The translations under genes and the position numbers were made by a program. The notes under the pieces are model-generated. The model did not search any database. It was not told where the DNA came from and saw only the letters and a list, made by a program, of their open reading frames with translations. Of a stretch of 64,000 nt of DNA, positions 56,483-64,000 are shown one piece after another. Each line of letters begins with the position of its first letter. Within the stretch, counting starts at the first letter, position 1. The stretch covers positions 27,077 through 91,076 of the forward strand of contig QLIY01000310.1 of the NCBI GenBank assembly GCA_003260075.1, written 5' to 3'. The stretch is from Phallusia mammillata (lineage: Eukaryota; Chordata; Ascidiacea; Phlebobranchia; Ascidiidae).

Positions 56483-57255
56483 AGCGTTAAAAAAGCAAAA
56501 AGTTCAAATGTACACAGAAATCGGCAATGCTTTTCGGTCGTGTAAAGATCTGGCGCGGAAATATTTTTTGGCGCGAAAGAGCTTCAAGACCAAACCCTTT
56601 ATTAAGCATTAATGAAACAAAAAGGCATTACTTATATTTGCTCAAAATATACACAAAACTGTATTATTTATACCGGACGGTTTACAAAACGTTTTTTTGA
56701 AGCACAAGTATGTGAATAAAGTGGGAAATAATTCGGTTTGTTTTACGGTTTCGGTTGACTGCGCTTCCCGCAATCACGTGTGTTAATATTTTGTTTTGTG
56801 CTCAAATTTCATGAGCTGTTGCAATTTCTTGCAAAGTTTGAAAAGCGCTAAGGTTGTAAGCTTTGCCGCACAGGAAAAGAAAAGATAGCATATTTGAAAA
56901 AAATCTCAAGAATGATATACTAAGTGCTTGTAAGAACTCTGTATACCCCCCCCCCCTGTTTTGTGCTCAAATTTCATGAGCTGTTGCAATTTCTTGCAAA
57001 GTTTAAAAAACGCTAAGGTTGTAAGCTTTGCCCCACAGAAAAGAAAAGATAGCATATTTGAAAAAAACAAGAACGATATACTAAGTGCTTGTAAGAACTC
57101 TGCATATAATTTATAGAACTTTTTGATCAAACATTTTTGGTGCTTTGTTAACAGTTCACGCTTGAAATTATGTTTTAAGGTAGCTAGAGGGTATGCGTAG
57201 TGACGAATGATCGTGCCTAAAAAGTGACAGGGCTTGTCCTTTTCGTGTGTGTGTG
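54968..57255. other. ANKRD13-PKMYT1 intergenic region, mostly allelic duplications
   Basis: 55115-55190 repeats at 55201-55270 (C10, 55191-55200). 55589-56129 repeats at 56140-56705 (C10, 56130-56139). 56790-56945 repeats at 56957-57110 (C11, 56946-56956). The C84 run is listed separately. A 3' splice-like TTTGTTAACAG ends at 57153, about 100 bp before the PKMYT1 ATG. Unique intergenic length is probably only about half of what is drawn. Confidence 0.65.
56399..56482. other. C84 run replacing ordinary sequence present in the other allele
   Basis: Copy one at about 55853-55908 has roughly 55 bp of ordinary AT-rich sequence between the words ATTGTTTCTAC and AGCGTTAAAAAA. Copy two has 84 C between the same words. 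This is direct evidence that long C runs stand for unknown sequence. Confidence 0.8.
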
Positions 57256-58971
57256 ATGTACAATATGGTTACACCAGGAAAGCACGTTTTGTTTGACAAC
57301 CGCAACCCTCTTGCCTCGTCAACGCCGTCAGAAAAACTGAACCGATCAAGGCCTTTGCCAAAGTTCATCCAAAATGACAAGCATCACCTATTCCACTTCA
57401 AGAAAATTCAACCTGGAATTGATAAAGCATTGCAGCCACGTTCTCCTGTTAAAAGTGCACCACCTGTAAGTCGTGTTTTCCCACACAGAAGTTGGGCCCC
57501 CGAAAAGGCACATGCAGTATCTTTTCGTGTTGCTGATGAACCAACTGGGAATTCAACAATGTTTAGTCGCTTTTACAACTCTGACAGCTCTGAGTTGTAT
57601 TTTGAACAATGTTTTATCATTGAAAAGAAGATCGGTGAAGGTTCATTTGGGGAAGTCATGCAGGTACGAAGCCGGGACAATTCTGAAAGGTACGCTGTCA
57701 AACGATCACGAGAAAAGTTCCGAAGCGAGGCAGACCGCAAGCGCAAACTGGATGAAGTGAAAAAACATGAGCAACTACCGAGTCATCCAAACTGTGTCAA
57801 GTTCATCAAAGCCTGGGAAGAAAAACACAGGCTGTACATCCAAACTGAACTTTGCCGGATGAGTTTGCAGAGTTACATGGAAGCACAGCAAAGTATTCCA
57901 ATACAACTGATTTGGAAGTATTTCATAGATCTGCTGAAGGGTCTTTACCACATTCATAGCCATGGCTTCATTCATTTTGATGTGAAACCTGCCAATATTT
58001 TTGTCACCGAAAACGGCTCCTGCAAGATTGGGGACTACGGATTAGTGGTTGATCGGTCAAGTGATGATATTGATGATGCAAGGGAGGGAGATAATAAATA
58101 TATGGCACCAGAGCTCCTTGAAGGTGTCTTCTCCGACAAGGCTGACGTCTTCAGTCTTGGCATTGCGATTTTAGAAATCTCCTGTAACCTAGATTTGCCA
58201 TCAAGTGGATTATCATGGCAGCTGCTTCGTCAAGGCTACATACCTCCAGAATGTGCAAGCAAAATGCCAACAGACTTGTGTGCCATGGTACGCTGGCTTA
58301 TGACACCGGACTATAAGGAAAGACCAAGTGTAGGTCAGGTTCTGCAGCATCCTGTTGTGTTGGCTTATAAACAAAAACTGGTGCCTTTAAACTTCTTTCA
58401 TCAGAGATTTGAAGCTCTACACAGAGTGATTTGCATGCTTATATGCTTCTGCTTATCATTTCTTGCCATTCCTTGGGAGTATTGTCGGAAAAAGATATCT
58501 CTGCCAAGAGCTGTTTCTGACAAAAGCATTCATCAAGATCTAAAAGCATGGGATTCCAGCAATTCTACTGTCAGCTCAATAGAGGGTGATTATATTAACG
58601 ATTTGCTGGAGCATGTTGATCACAACCGAAGCAACATGTTTTTGACGCCTGACGTTCACAATCGCAGTTATTCATGTTTCACGCCAACGCCTCGAAACTC
58701 ATCCCCGCTTGCTAATAGAGCACCAAGACCAAATCAAGACTCGCCAGATATAAGTCCTTTAAGCCACAGCAAGCACAGAGTAGCCAAGAAAGCATCAATG
58801 GCTCAAAGCATGTCAGATGATTTTGAATTCTTTTTGTCGGACAATAGCGAAAATGAACATTCGTCAGATACGGACGAAGCTTATCGCGAAAAACTAATTT
58901 GTTCGAAACCTAGAAATTTGTTGGACATGCTTAATGAGGTTTCAGATTCAGACACTTCAAATACCGGTTAA
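57256..58971 (+). CDS. PKMYT1: PKMYT1, membrane-associated CDK1-inhibitory kinase, intronless
   Basis: A Wee1-family kinase that phosphorylates CDK1 on Thr14/Tyr15 at ER/Golgi membranes and holds cells before mitosis. The frame opens at a GTG; the first ATG, at 57256, gives 571 aa (human 499). The kinase domain is at about residues 118-370: glycine loop IGEGSFGEV (about 126-134), VAIK-type lysine in YAVKR, and the Wee1-family catalytic loop HFDVKPANIF with Asp/Lys/Asn, where HRD is replaced by HFD. DYG stands in place of DFG, and the activation segment is EGDNKYMAPELL. A hydrophobic segment VICMLICFCLSFLAIPW (about 391-407) lies just after the kinase domain, as in Myt1 and unlike Wee1. The C-terminal RNLLDMLNEVSDSDT resembles the Myt1 tail. 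The N-terminus has SP sites. No intron interrupts the coding region, although neighbours have many. Confidence 0.95.
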   Translation: MYNMVTPGKHVLFDNRNPLASSTPSEKLNRSRPLPKFIQNDKHHLFHFKKIQPGIDKALQPRSPVKSAPPVSRVFPHRSWAPEKAHAVSFRVADEPTGNSTMFSRFYNSDSSELYFEQCFIIEKKIGEGSFGEVMQVRSRDNSERYAVKRSREKFRSEADRKRKLDEVKKHEQLPSHPNCVKFIKAWEEKHRLYIQTELCRMSLQSYMEAQQSIPIQLIWKYFIDLLKGLYHIHSHGFIHFDVKPANIFVTENGSCKIGDYGLVVDRSSDDIDDAREGDNKYMAPELLEGVFSDKADVFSLGIAILEISCNLDLPSSGLSWQLLRQGYIPPECASKMPTDLCAMVRWLMTPDYKERPSVGQVLQHPVVLAYKQKLVPLNFFHQRFEALHRVICMLICFCLSFLAIPWEYCRKKISLPRAVSDKSIHQDLKAWDSSNSTVSSIEGDYINDLLEHVDHNRSNMFLTPDVHNRSYSCFTPTPRNSSPLANRAPRPNQDSPDISPLSHSKHRVAKKASMAQSMSDDFEFFLSDNSENEHSSDTDEAYREKLICSKPRNLLDMLNEVSDSDTSNTG

Positions 58972-59420
58972 TATTGCGTTTCTATTTTATGTACTGCATA
59001 ATATTTTTTAAAGTGCAATGTATTAAGTGTTGTTTGCAGCATAAAGTAAATTGACTGTAGCAATAGGTAAAAACGATTATCTTTTATAACTACGAAGGTA
59101 CATGTAAGGAAATATTGATATACATTTCATATGACTTGCGACCTTTCTTTCAAACGTTGTTTAGAAATCTGAAAGCCTGGTGTTTTAGCTCAAAATTTTA
59201 GCAGAAGTCGTGCTGCCTAGTGATAGAACGTAACTGCCATTTGTTCACATGAGGTGTATTAAGGTTTTTACTGCTGTTTTTTAAAGTTCATTAGTAAGAA
59301 ATGCCCTGTTTCTGGTGTGCGCTCATTTTTTTGTTGCAACAGCTTTATGTTTAGTTCGTGAAAAAGTCTCAACATTTGTTATAACTTTGCAGGGTTTTTA
59401 GGGTGTTTAAATGCTTGGCC
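58972..59420. promoter_or_regulatory. PKMYT1 3' flank / FDX2 5' flank
   Basis: This 449-bp gap separates two genes on the same strand. 3' splice-like sites TAACTTTGCAG (ending 59392) and TTTTTAG (ending 59401) lie 20-30 bp before the FDX2 ATG. They could receive a spliced leader or a 5'-UTR exon. No joiner is present, so this distance is reliable. Confidence 0.45.
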
Positions 59421-59969
59421 ATGATTCGAAGAATTTGTAGTAGGTTTTTGGCCAACTCTTCAAAGTGGGTTGACAATATCGCCACATGCCAAAGAAAGTT
59501 TGCTGTATCATGCCATGGGAAAGTGTTCGAACAAACACATCGTGGACATATGAGACAGACTTTTTTTCTTGCGAAGCAATTTCAAAGACAATTTTCAAGC
59601 TCGAATTCAAATGATGAGACTGTTCAAATTACATACGTTGACAGAGAAGGGGAGCCACAAGTAATTAATGGAAAAGTTGGAGACAATGTTATGTATCTTG
59701 CACAACGGCATGATTTAGACGTCGAAGGCGCTTGTGAGGCGTCACTGGCATGCTGCACCTGTCACGTTTATGTGGAAAAGTTTTTCGATAAACTTGGTGA
59801 AATTGATGAAGAAGAGGAGGACATGTTAGATCTGGCTCCATTTTTGCAGGAAAACTCTCGCTTATCCTGTCAGATTATTCTCTCTAAAGAACTAGACGGG
59901 ATTGTGGTCAGGTTGCCATCTGCGACCAGGAACTTTTATGTTGACGGACATAAACCGAAACCACACTGA
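59421..59969 (+). CDS. FDX2: Mitochondrial ferredoxin-2 (FDX2), intronless
   Basis: A [2Fe-2S] ferredoxin that supplies electrons for mitochondrial Fe-S cluster synthesis. The first ATG of the frame, at 59421, gives 182 aa (human 183). Residues 1-65 are basic and Ser/Arg-rich without acidic stretches, a probable mitochondrial presequence (MIRRICSRFLANSSKW). The ferredoxin fold starts near VQITYVDREGEPQ. Cluster cysteines lie in GACEASLACCTCHVYV (Cys 1-3) and LSCQ (Cys 4). The segment EEEEDMLDLAPFLQENSRL and the C-terminal TRNFYVDGHKPKPH are diagnostic of FDX2 rather than adrenodoxin FDX1. An extra Cys sits beside the third ligand (ACCTC, where vertebrates have ACSTC). No intron interrupts it. 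Confidence 0.96.
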   Translation: MIRRICSRFLANSSKWVDNIATCQRKFAVSCHGKVFEQTHRGHMRQTFFLAKQFQRQFSSSNSNDETVQITYVDREGEPQVINGKVGDNVMYLAQRHDLDVEGACEASLACCTCHVYVEKFFDKLGEIDEEEEDMLDLAPFLQENSRLSCQIILSKELDGIVVRLPSATRNFYVDGHKPKPH

Positions 59970-61965
59970 CGTGAGTTTACCACATTCTTTAGGTCATTCT
60001 TCAAATATTGCTAAAACGAAATCACCTCTTATTCTAAATTTGTTACACGTTCAGTTTGTGCTTGTTTTAACCGAATAGAAATCATGGCATATTTTATGAT
60101 GCCCCTGACTGCAGTAATTCATGGTTGTACACAAACCAGTTTACAGAATGCAAACAATTTGGTTAAGCGTAAAGGCTAATGTGAAGGTTTAAGATCTTAA
60201 CAAGGGGTGTGTAAAATGGCCAGAAATCAATGTATTCAAGCTTTTTGGGCACTTCGTACTTTCAGCTATCATCATATATCTGTTGAAACTTTATGTGGTG
60301 CGTTTTTCAAGCCCCCCCCCCAGGGGTGTGTAAAATGGCCAGAAATCAATGTATTCAAGCTTTTTGGGCTCTTCGTACTTTCAGCTATGCTATCATCATA
60401 TATCTGTTGAAACTTTATGTGGTGCGTTTTTCAAATCAAGAATTGACAACTGTCTGTCTAATGTTATAATTAGCAAATACAAATCATTGCTTTGACAAGT
60501 TTATTTCTACGAAAAATGCAACGAAGATATTTTGCAATAAATTTATGAAATTTTGTAACATGTATAATACAGAGGCAAGACATAACGTACCCCCCCCCCT
60601 CTGTCTAATGTTATAATTAGCAAATACAAATCATTGCTTTGACAAGTGTATTTCTACGAAAAATGCAACGAAGATATTTTGCAATAAATTTATGCAATTT
60701 TGTAACATGCATAATACAGAGGCAAGACATAACGTATTTTTGTCAAATAGTAAGAAGTGCAAAATTATAAGTAGTCTTTGTTGAACAATGAGGACATAAA
60801 TGACCCCATAGGGGCATGTTTTTTAAGGCCACAAAAACTATAATACACTGGTCTGAAGTTGAATATTCTAGTCGAAAATACAAGATCTTTTAATTGCTGA
60901 AATTGTTACATGTTAAGTACAGTCATGGCATAACAAAGAAGTTTAATAAAAGAACTAAAAATAACGTCCAAATTAGAAATAAAGACCACCTGGAGCTTAC
61001 AAAATACGAAAAATTGTGGATTTTCACAATAAATTTAGTTTGATAAACCCATGCATAAAACAACATGAAGTATTTTACGAAATGAACTTTTGTTTTTTCA
61101 AATGCTAGCTGGATTGCAACAATTTAAATTGAGTTGTATTGTGGGCACCCCCCCCCCAACTTTTGTTTTTTCAAATGCTAGCTGGATTGCAACAATTTAA
61201 ATTGAATTATGGGCGTTTTGGAAACTGTTTCCAAAGGTGTTTTTTTGCGAGGAGTTACAATTTTAAAAGTCACTCAGTGCTTGGCAAAAAAACAAGAATA
61301 TAATTCCTAATAAAATTAGAAAATTTCATTGACAGAAATTTTTTCGTTTTTTCAGCTCCTCCACACTTACAAATAATTAAACGTTTTCGTCAAAAGTACA
61401 AGTAATCAATGAATGAGGAATCATGTTTCGTTCAGTAAAATTGAAAACATATAAAACGCAATACAAAGTGTGCAAACAAAAAATGGAACTCTATCATCCA
61501 AATCTGTGCTCCAAGACAGGTTAACTTTTTAACCCTATTTTACAACATCAAACTCAAGTAGTGTCAAATTTTATGTTGTGCCTGCTTTTTTGTAATATTA
61601 GCAATAGCTTTACTGCATATCCAATTGAAAGCCTAATATATACTTCTAGTAGTTTGTGATTTTGATTACCCTATTTTGTACATTTTCCTAACAAGTAGTC
61701 ACACTTAAAGCATTAAGGCAAGATCATTTACACTAAAACATTGTCAAGAAATGGGCATATTTATTTAAAACATATTTATTTGTGCTGAATGTTTAGAAAT
61801 GTTTGAGCACTCGTACTTAAAACACTTGAAACTTTGAACAACACACACACCAGCATTTCTCCTCAAAGCATCACCAGGCAAATAGCAACCACCTATTTTC
61901 TTGGCAAACTCTTACCAATATGACGTACAGCAGCATTTTCCACAATCTTGCTTACTGTGTCACTT
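59970..61965. other. Convergent FDX2 / EIF2AK1-like intergenic region with allelic duplications
   Basis: 60204-60311 repeats at 60322-60435 (C10, 60312-60321). 60453-60589 repeats at 60600-60735 (C10, 60590-60599). 61084-61147 repeats at 61158-61210 (C10, 61148-61157). The segment 61220-61960 is AT-rich and unremarkable. GCAATAAATTTATG near 60534 (and 60680) could serve as a poly(A) signal. Confidence 0.65.
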
Positions 61966-63137
61966 TCAATCGCAACTTAGGCCATGTTGCTTAAGCTTTT
62001 GCTCGCAAAGTTCAAGCCTTTTTCGCAGCAATTCATTTTCCTCTTTAAGGTTGGCGAACTGGTCAAAAAAAACCTGCAAAATCAAACAGGGTTCATTTTG
62101 TTTTGGTTTGTAGAACACCATGCAATTAAAACTAGAAAGGTGACTTGACTATGTATTTTGATTTTTTATATTCTACCTGCTGTTTACCAATTTAGTGACA
62201 GAATTGTTCTTGCAAGCAGAAACAAAGGGGCCCAATGTATGTGTTTACACGAAGGGCAAATTGGTAGAAAGTATCAACCCTAACTTTTGTCCACATTTGA
62301 AGTTAGTTTTTAAGGGCTTGATAGGTAAATGCAATATCAAGCAATTGCACACATACCTCTGTTGTGCTGATTTGAAATATGTCTGAGTCCAAGACTTGCT
62401 GAGCTGTGGGTCGCATTGAAGGGTCATGAGTTAGAAGGGACTTCAATGTAGGAACCTGATGAGTAAACATATGCATAACATATTTGAACAAACTCAGTGA
62501 TGTTATTTAACAATGTCAATGGCGGCACTTGTTAAATAAATTTAAGGGATTTAGACTGCACATTGTGCATTGTTTGCATGTATTTAACACCCAAGAAAGT
62601 CTATGCTGTGCTTAAATCAATGTTTGCTGCTCCAAATTCAGGGCATGTCTCACAGAGTTCTTACTATATGTTGGTACTTGAAGCTTTTTTTCCCAGATAG
62701 GATGTAATTTTTTGATTTTTTAACAAGATTGAGCATAAATTAAAAAACATATTGTCTTCATTTCATAGTTTTAGAACTAAAATGTTTCCAATTTTGTTTC
62801 TTTTTTGTGCGAAATAAAACAAAGTTATTTAATGAATATTGCATTAAAACCTGAAATTTTTTTGAAATTTGCTCAATAATTCAGGATGTTAAGAAGAATA
62901 TAACTGAGCACAAAGGATCAAAAATAGCAGTGCACAATACCAAATATTTGAGTACTGACTGGGTCTGACACATGATTGTACTTACAAGGGCATACTTACA
63001 TATTTCGGCCATCGTTGTGCAAATTCTTCAGGAATAGATTCCTGCCTAAGCTCAGAAATTGACTGAACTCTTTCATGTTGTGTTTGGATGGGCCACAACA
63101 ATTCGTACAGCACAATACCAACTGCATACAAATCAGC
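61966..63137 (-). CDS. EIF2AK1 (HRI)-like eIF2-alpha kinase, 3' end only
   Basis: Three terminal exons: 63137-63000 (138 nt), 62455-62357 (99 nt) and 62073-61966 (108 nt, TGA at 61966-61968), phase 0 at both joins. The first encodes kinase subdomain IX (ADLYAVGIVLYELLWP) and the eIF2-kinase-type TQHERVQSISELR, close to the QMERV/EMERA-LR stretch of PERK and HRI. The second is subdomain XI (LLTHDPSMRPTAQQVLDSDIF). The third is a short coiled coil (LKEENELLRKRLELCEQKL). A coiled-coil tail after the kinase favours HRI (EIF2AK1), which controls translation under heme or mitochondrial stress, over PERK. The catalytic loop and N-terminus lie beyond the right edge. Exon 63000-63137 has two further partial allelic copies. 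Confidence 0.8.
62074..62999. other. Introns of the EIF2AK1-like gene
   Basis: 62074-62356 and 62456-62999 are AT-rich introns with canonical ends. Nothing else is recognised. Confidence 0.6.
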
Positions 63138-63208
63138 CTAGAAATATTCATGAAATTTTGAACATCATCCAAAAACCTAATAGAAAAACCTCTGATTTCC
63201 CCCCCCCC

Positions 63209-63234
63209 ACAATACCAACTGCATACAAATCAGC
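63209..63234 (-). repeat. Allelic copy of the 5' end of an EIF2AK1-like exon
   Basis: After C10 (63199-63208), ACAATACCAACTGCATACAA and the acceptor (minus-strand TTTCTAG/GCTGAT) recur, followed by about 70 bp of duplicated intron. Confidence 0.8.
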
Positions 63235-63609
63235 CTAGAAATATTCATGAAATTTTAAACATCATCCAAAAACCTAAAGGAAAACCTCTGATATAGGACT
63301 TATGTACTGTATTTTCTGGATTGTAAGCTGAGACTTATGAAGTTTCTTACCTATAGTTTGTGCGGCTTACAACCATGGACGGCTTACATTTTAATTTGTA
63401 CTGATACTATTTCTACAGTCCTACTAAAATTCATGTACATGCACAGATTCTACAGCGATATACATTCTGTTGGGTACACTTATCAACGTGACTAACCAAT
63501 ATAGGCAAATAGTTATATATATGATGGAACAGAAGAAAGGTGTATTATGAAACAATAGTATCTGGCCCCCCCCCCTGACACATGATTGTACTTACAAGGG
63601 CATACTTAC

Positions 63610-63700
63610 ATATTTCGGCCATCTTTGTGCAAATTCTTCAGGAATAAATTCCTGCCTAAGCTCAGAAATCGACTGAACTCTTTCATGTTGTGTTTGGATT
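63610..63700 (-). repeat. Allelic copy of the 3' part of an EIF2AK1-like exon
   Basis: Between C10 (63566-63575) and C11 (63701-63711) is a copy of 62966-63091 with the exon's 3' part and donor. It contains a change from AGATTCC to AAATTCC (Ser to Phe on the minus strand) and a few other differences. It lies on the wrong side of the intact exon for a cis exon, which supports the haplotype reading. Confidence 0.8.
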
Positions 63701-63711
63701 CCCCCCCCCCC

Positions 63712-64000
63712 AAAGGATGAAACATGTACTTTGTTACAGCAGTGTTTCTCAACTATTTTGGGTCTCAAACTATATTTGCCTCAGCATAATCTTTCATAAA
63801 CTTGACAAAATAAAATAATTTCACCACATTAAGGCTTAGAAAAGTATTTTGTATGTTTCAAGGTCGTCACAGACTTACAAAATTTTTTTTTATGTGGACT
63901 TTAAAAATTAAAAAGCACTGTATTAGATAATTACATTTAAGCTAAATATTTAGAAGCAGTTTTTCATTTTTGAAGCAGCCTTTCTCTCAGTTAAACAAAT
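63712..64000. mobile_element. Left end of a CAGTGTTTCTCAAC-type hAT MITE, cut by the window edge
   Basis: From 63740 the sequence CAGTGTTTCTCAACTATTTT matches the left terminus of the CAGTGGTTCTCAAC family found elsewhere here. The right end is not in the window. No coding sequence is seen. Confidence 0.5.

Larger units (their letters stand above)
12916..63711. other. C-type joiners (C10-C12) in the rest of the window
   Basis: Run starts: 12916, 17773, 24632, 24971, 25526, 26523, 26996, 27896, 30101, 32418, 33232, 33852, 35843, 36858, 37507, 38169, 40235, 43666, 44343, 44606, 45582, 45811, 46616, 46772, 47087, 48067, 50686, 52671, 53068, 55191, 56130, 56946, 60312, 60590, 61148, 63199, 63566 and 63701. 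Most are exactly 10 long and the rest 11-12. Most are flanked by overlapping near-identical sequence, and none is of G type. Confidence 0.85.

Noticed and set aside
57256..58971. WEE1 instead of PKMYT1
   Set aside because: The hydrophobic segment directly after the kinase domain and the RNLLDML-type C-terminus are Myt1 features. Wee1 lacks the membrane segment.
57256..59969. PKMYT1-FDX2 operon
   Set aside because: The genes are tandem, but 449 bp apart with no trans-splice evidence in hand. The functions are unrelated, so independent promoters are the default.
12916..63711. Real poly-C switch or recombination system with direct repeats at each C tract
   Set aside because: Uniform length of ten, strict strand polarity, one case where the other allele has ordinary sequence in place of the C run, and location in conserved housekeeping genes all favour an assembly artefact.
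1..64000. CRISPR arrays, tRNA or rRNA genes, bacterial-type operons
   Set aside because: None seen. No regularly spaced short repeats with unique spacers and no cloverleaf or rRNA-like sequence recognised by eye; a tRNA covariance scan was not possible here.

Overview
The window is nuclear DNA of an AT-rich invertebrate animal. It carries intron-containing genes with canonical GT/AG splice sites and many short non-autonomous DNA transposons. All recognised genes are animal orthologues: ABHD13, VPS35, a MARVEL-like four-TM protein, TUBE1, an ANKRD13 family member, PKMYT1, FDX2 and an EIF2AK1-like kinase. Several coding starts lie just downstream of an orphan 3' splice site, which would fit spliced-leader trans-splicing. 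My best guess is a tunicate (ascidian); this is inference and the window does not prove it.

Layout. 1-22.8 kb: no convincing gene. It holds hAT-like MITEs, several with perfect 8-9 bp target duplications, fold-back repeats, and a few unique GC-richer blocks that could be regulatory. 22.8-24.3 kb (-): ABHD13. 26.7-44.1 kb (+): VPS35, complete in 17 coding exons (802 aa by my exon count). Its intron 15 holds a two-exon MARVEL-like gene on the opposite strand (40.9-42.1 kb). 44.8-49.1 kb (-): TUBE1, complete in 9 exons (465 aa), tail-to-tail with VPS35. 50.5-50.9 kb: an isolated ZO-type PDZ1 fragment, probably a pseudogene, inside an inverted repeat. 51.5-55.0 kb (+): ANKRD13, 3 exons. 57.3-59.0 kb (+): PKMYT1, intronless. 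59.4-60.0 kb (+): FDX2, intronless. 62.0-63.1 kb (-): the last three exons of an EIF2AK1-type kinase that continues past the right edge.

Assembly. The window contains about 45 runs of almost exactly ten C (G before 10.2 kb), five longer runs of 60-96, and three single n. Most short runs sit between two near-identical, overlapping copies of the same sequence. The copies differ by SNPs, small indels and even whole MITE insertions. The simplest reading is that the runs are scaffold-gap placeholders converted to C/G, and that the repeated flanks are the two haplotypes of a highly heterozygous animal laid end to end. Duplicated exons in VPS35, TUBE1, ANKRD13 and the EIF2AK1-like gene should therefore be read as alleles, not as tandem exon duplications. 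When one copy of each exon is used, every gene model keeps its reading frame.

The genes form no single pathway. VPS35 (retromer), ANKRD13 (ubiquitin-dependent endocytic sorting) and the PSAP-tailed MARVEL protein all concern membrane traffic. PKMYT1 and TUBE1 concern cell cycle and centrioles, FDX2 mitochondrial Fe-S assembly, and EIF2AK1 translational stress control.
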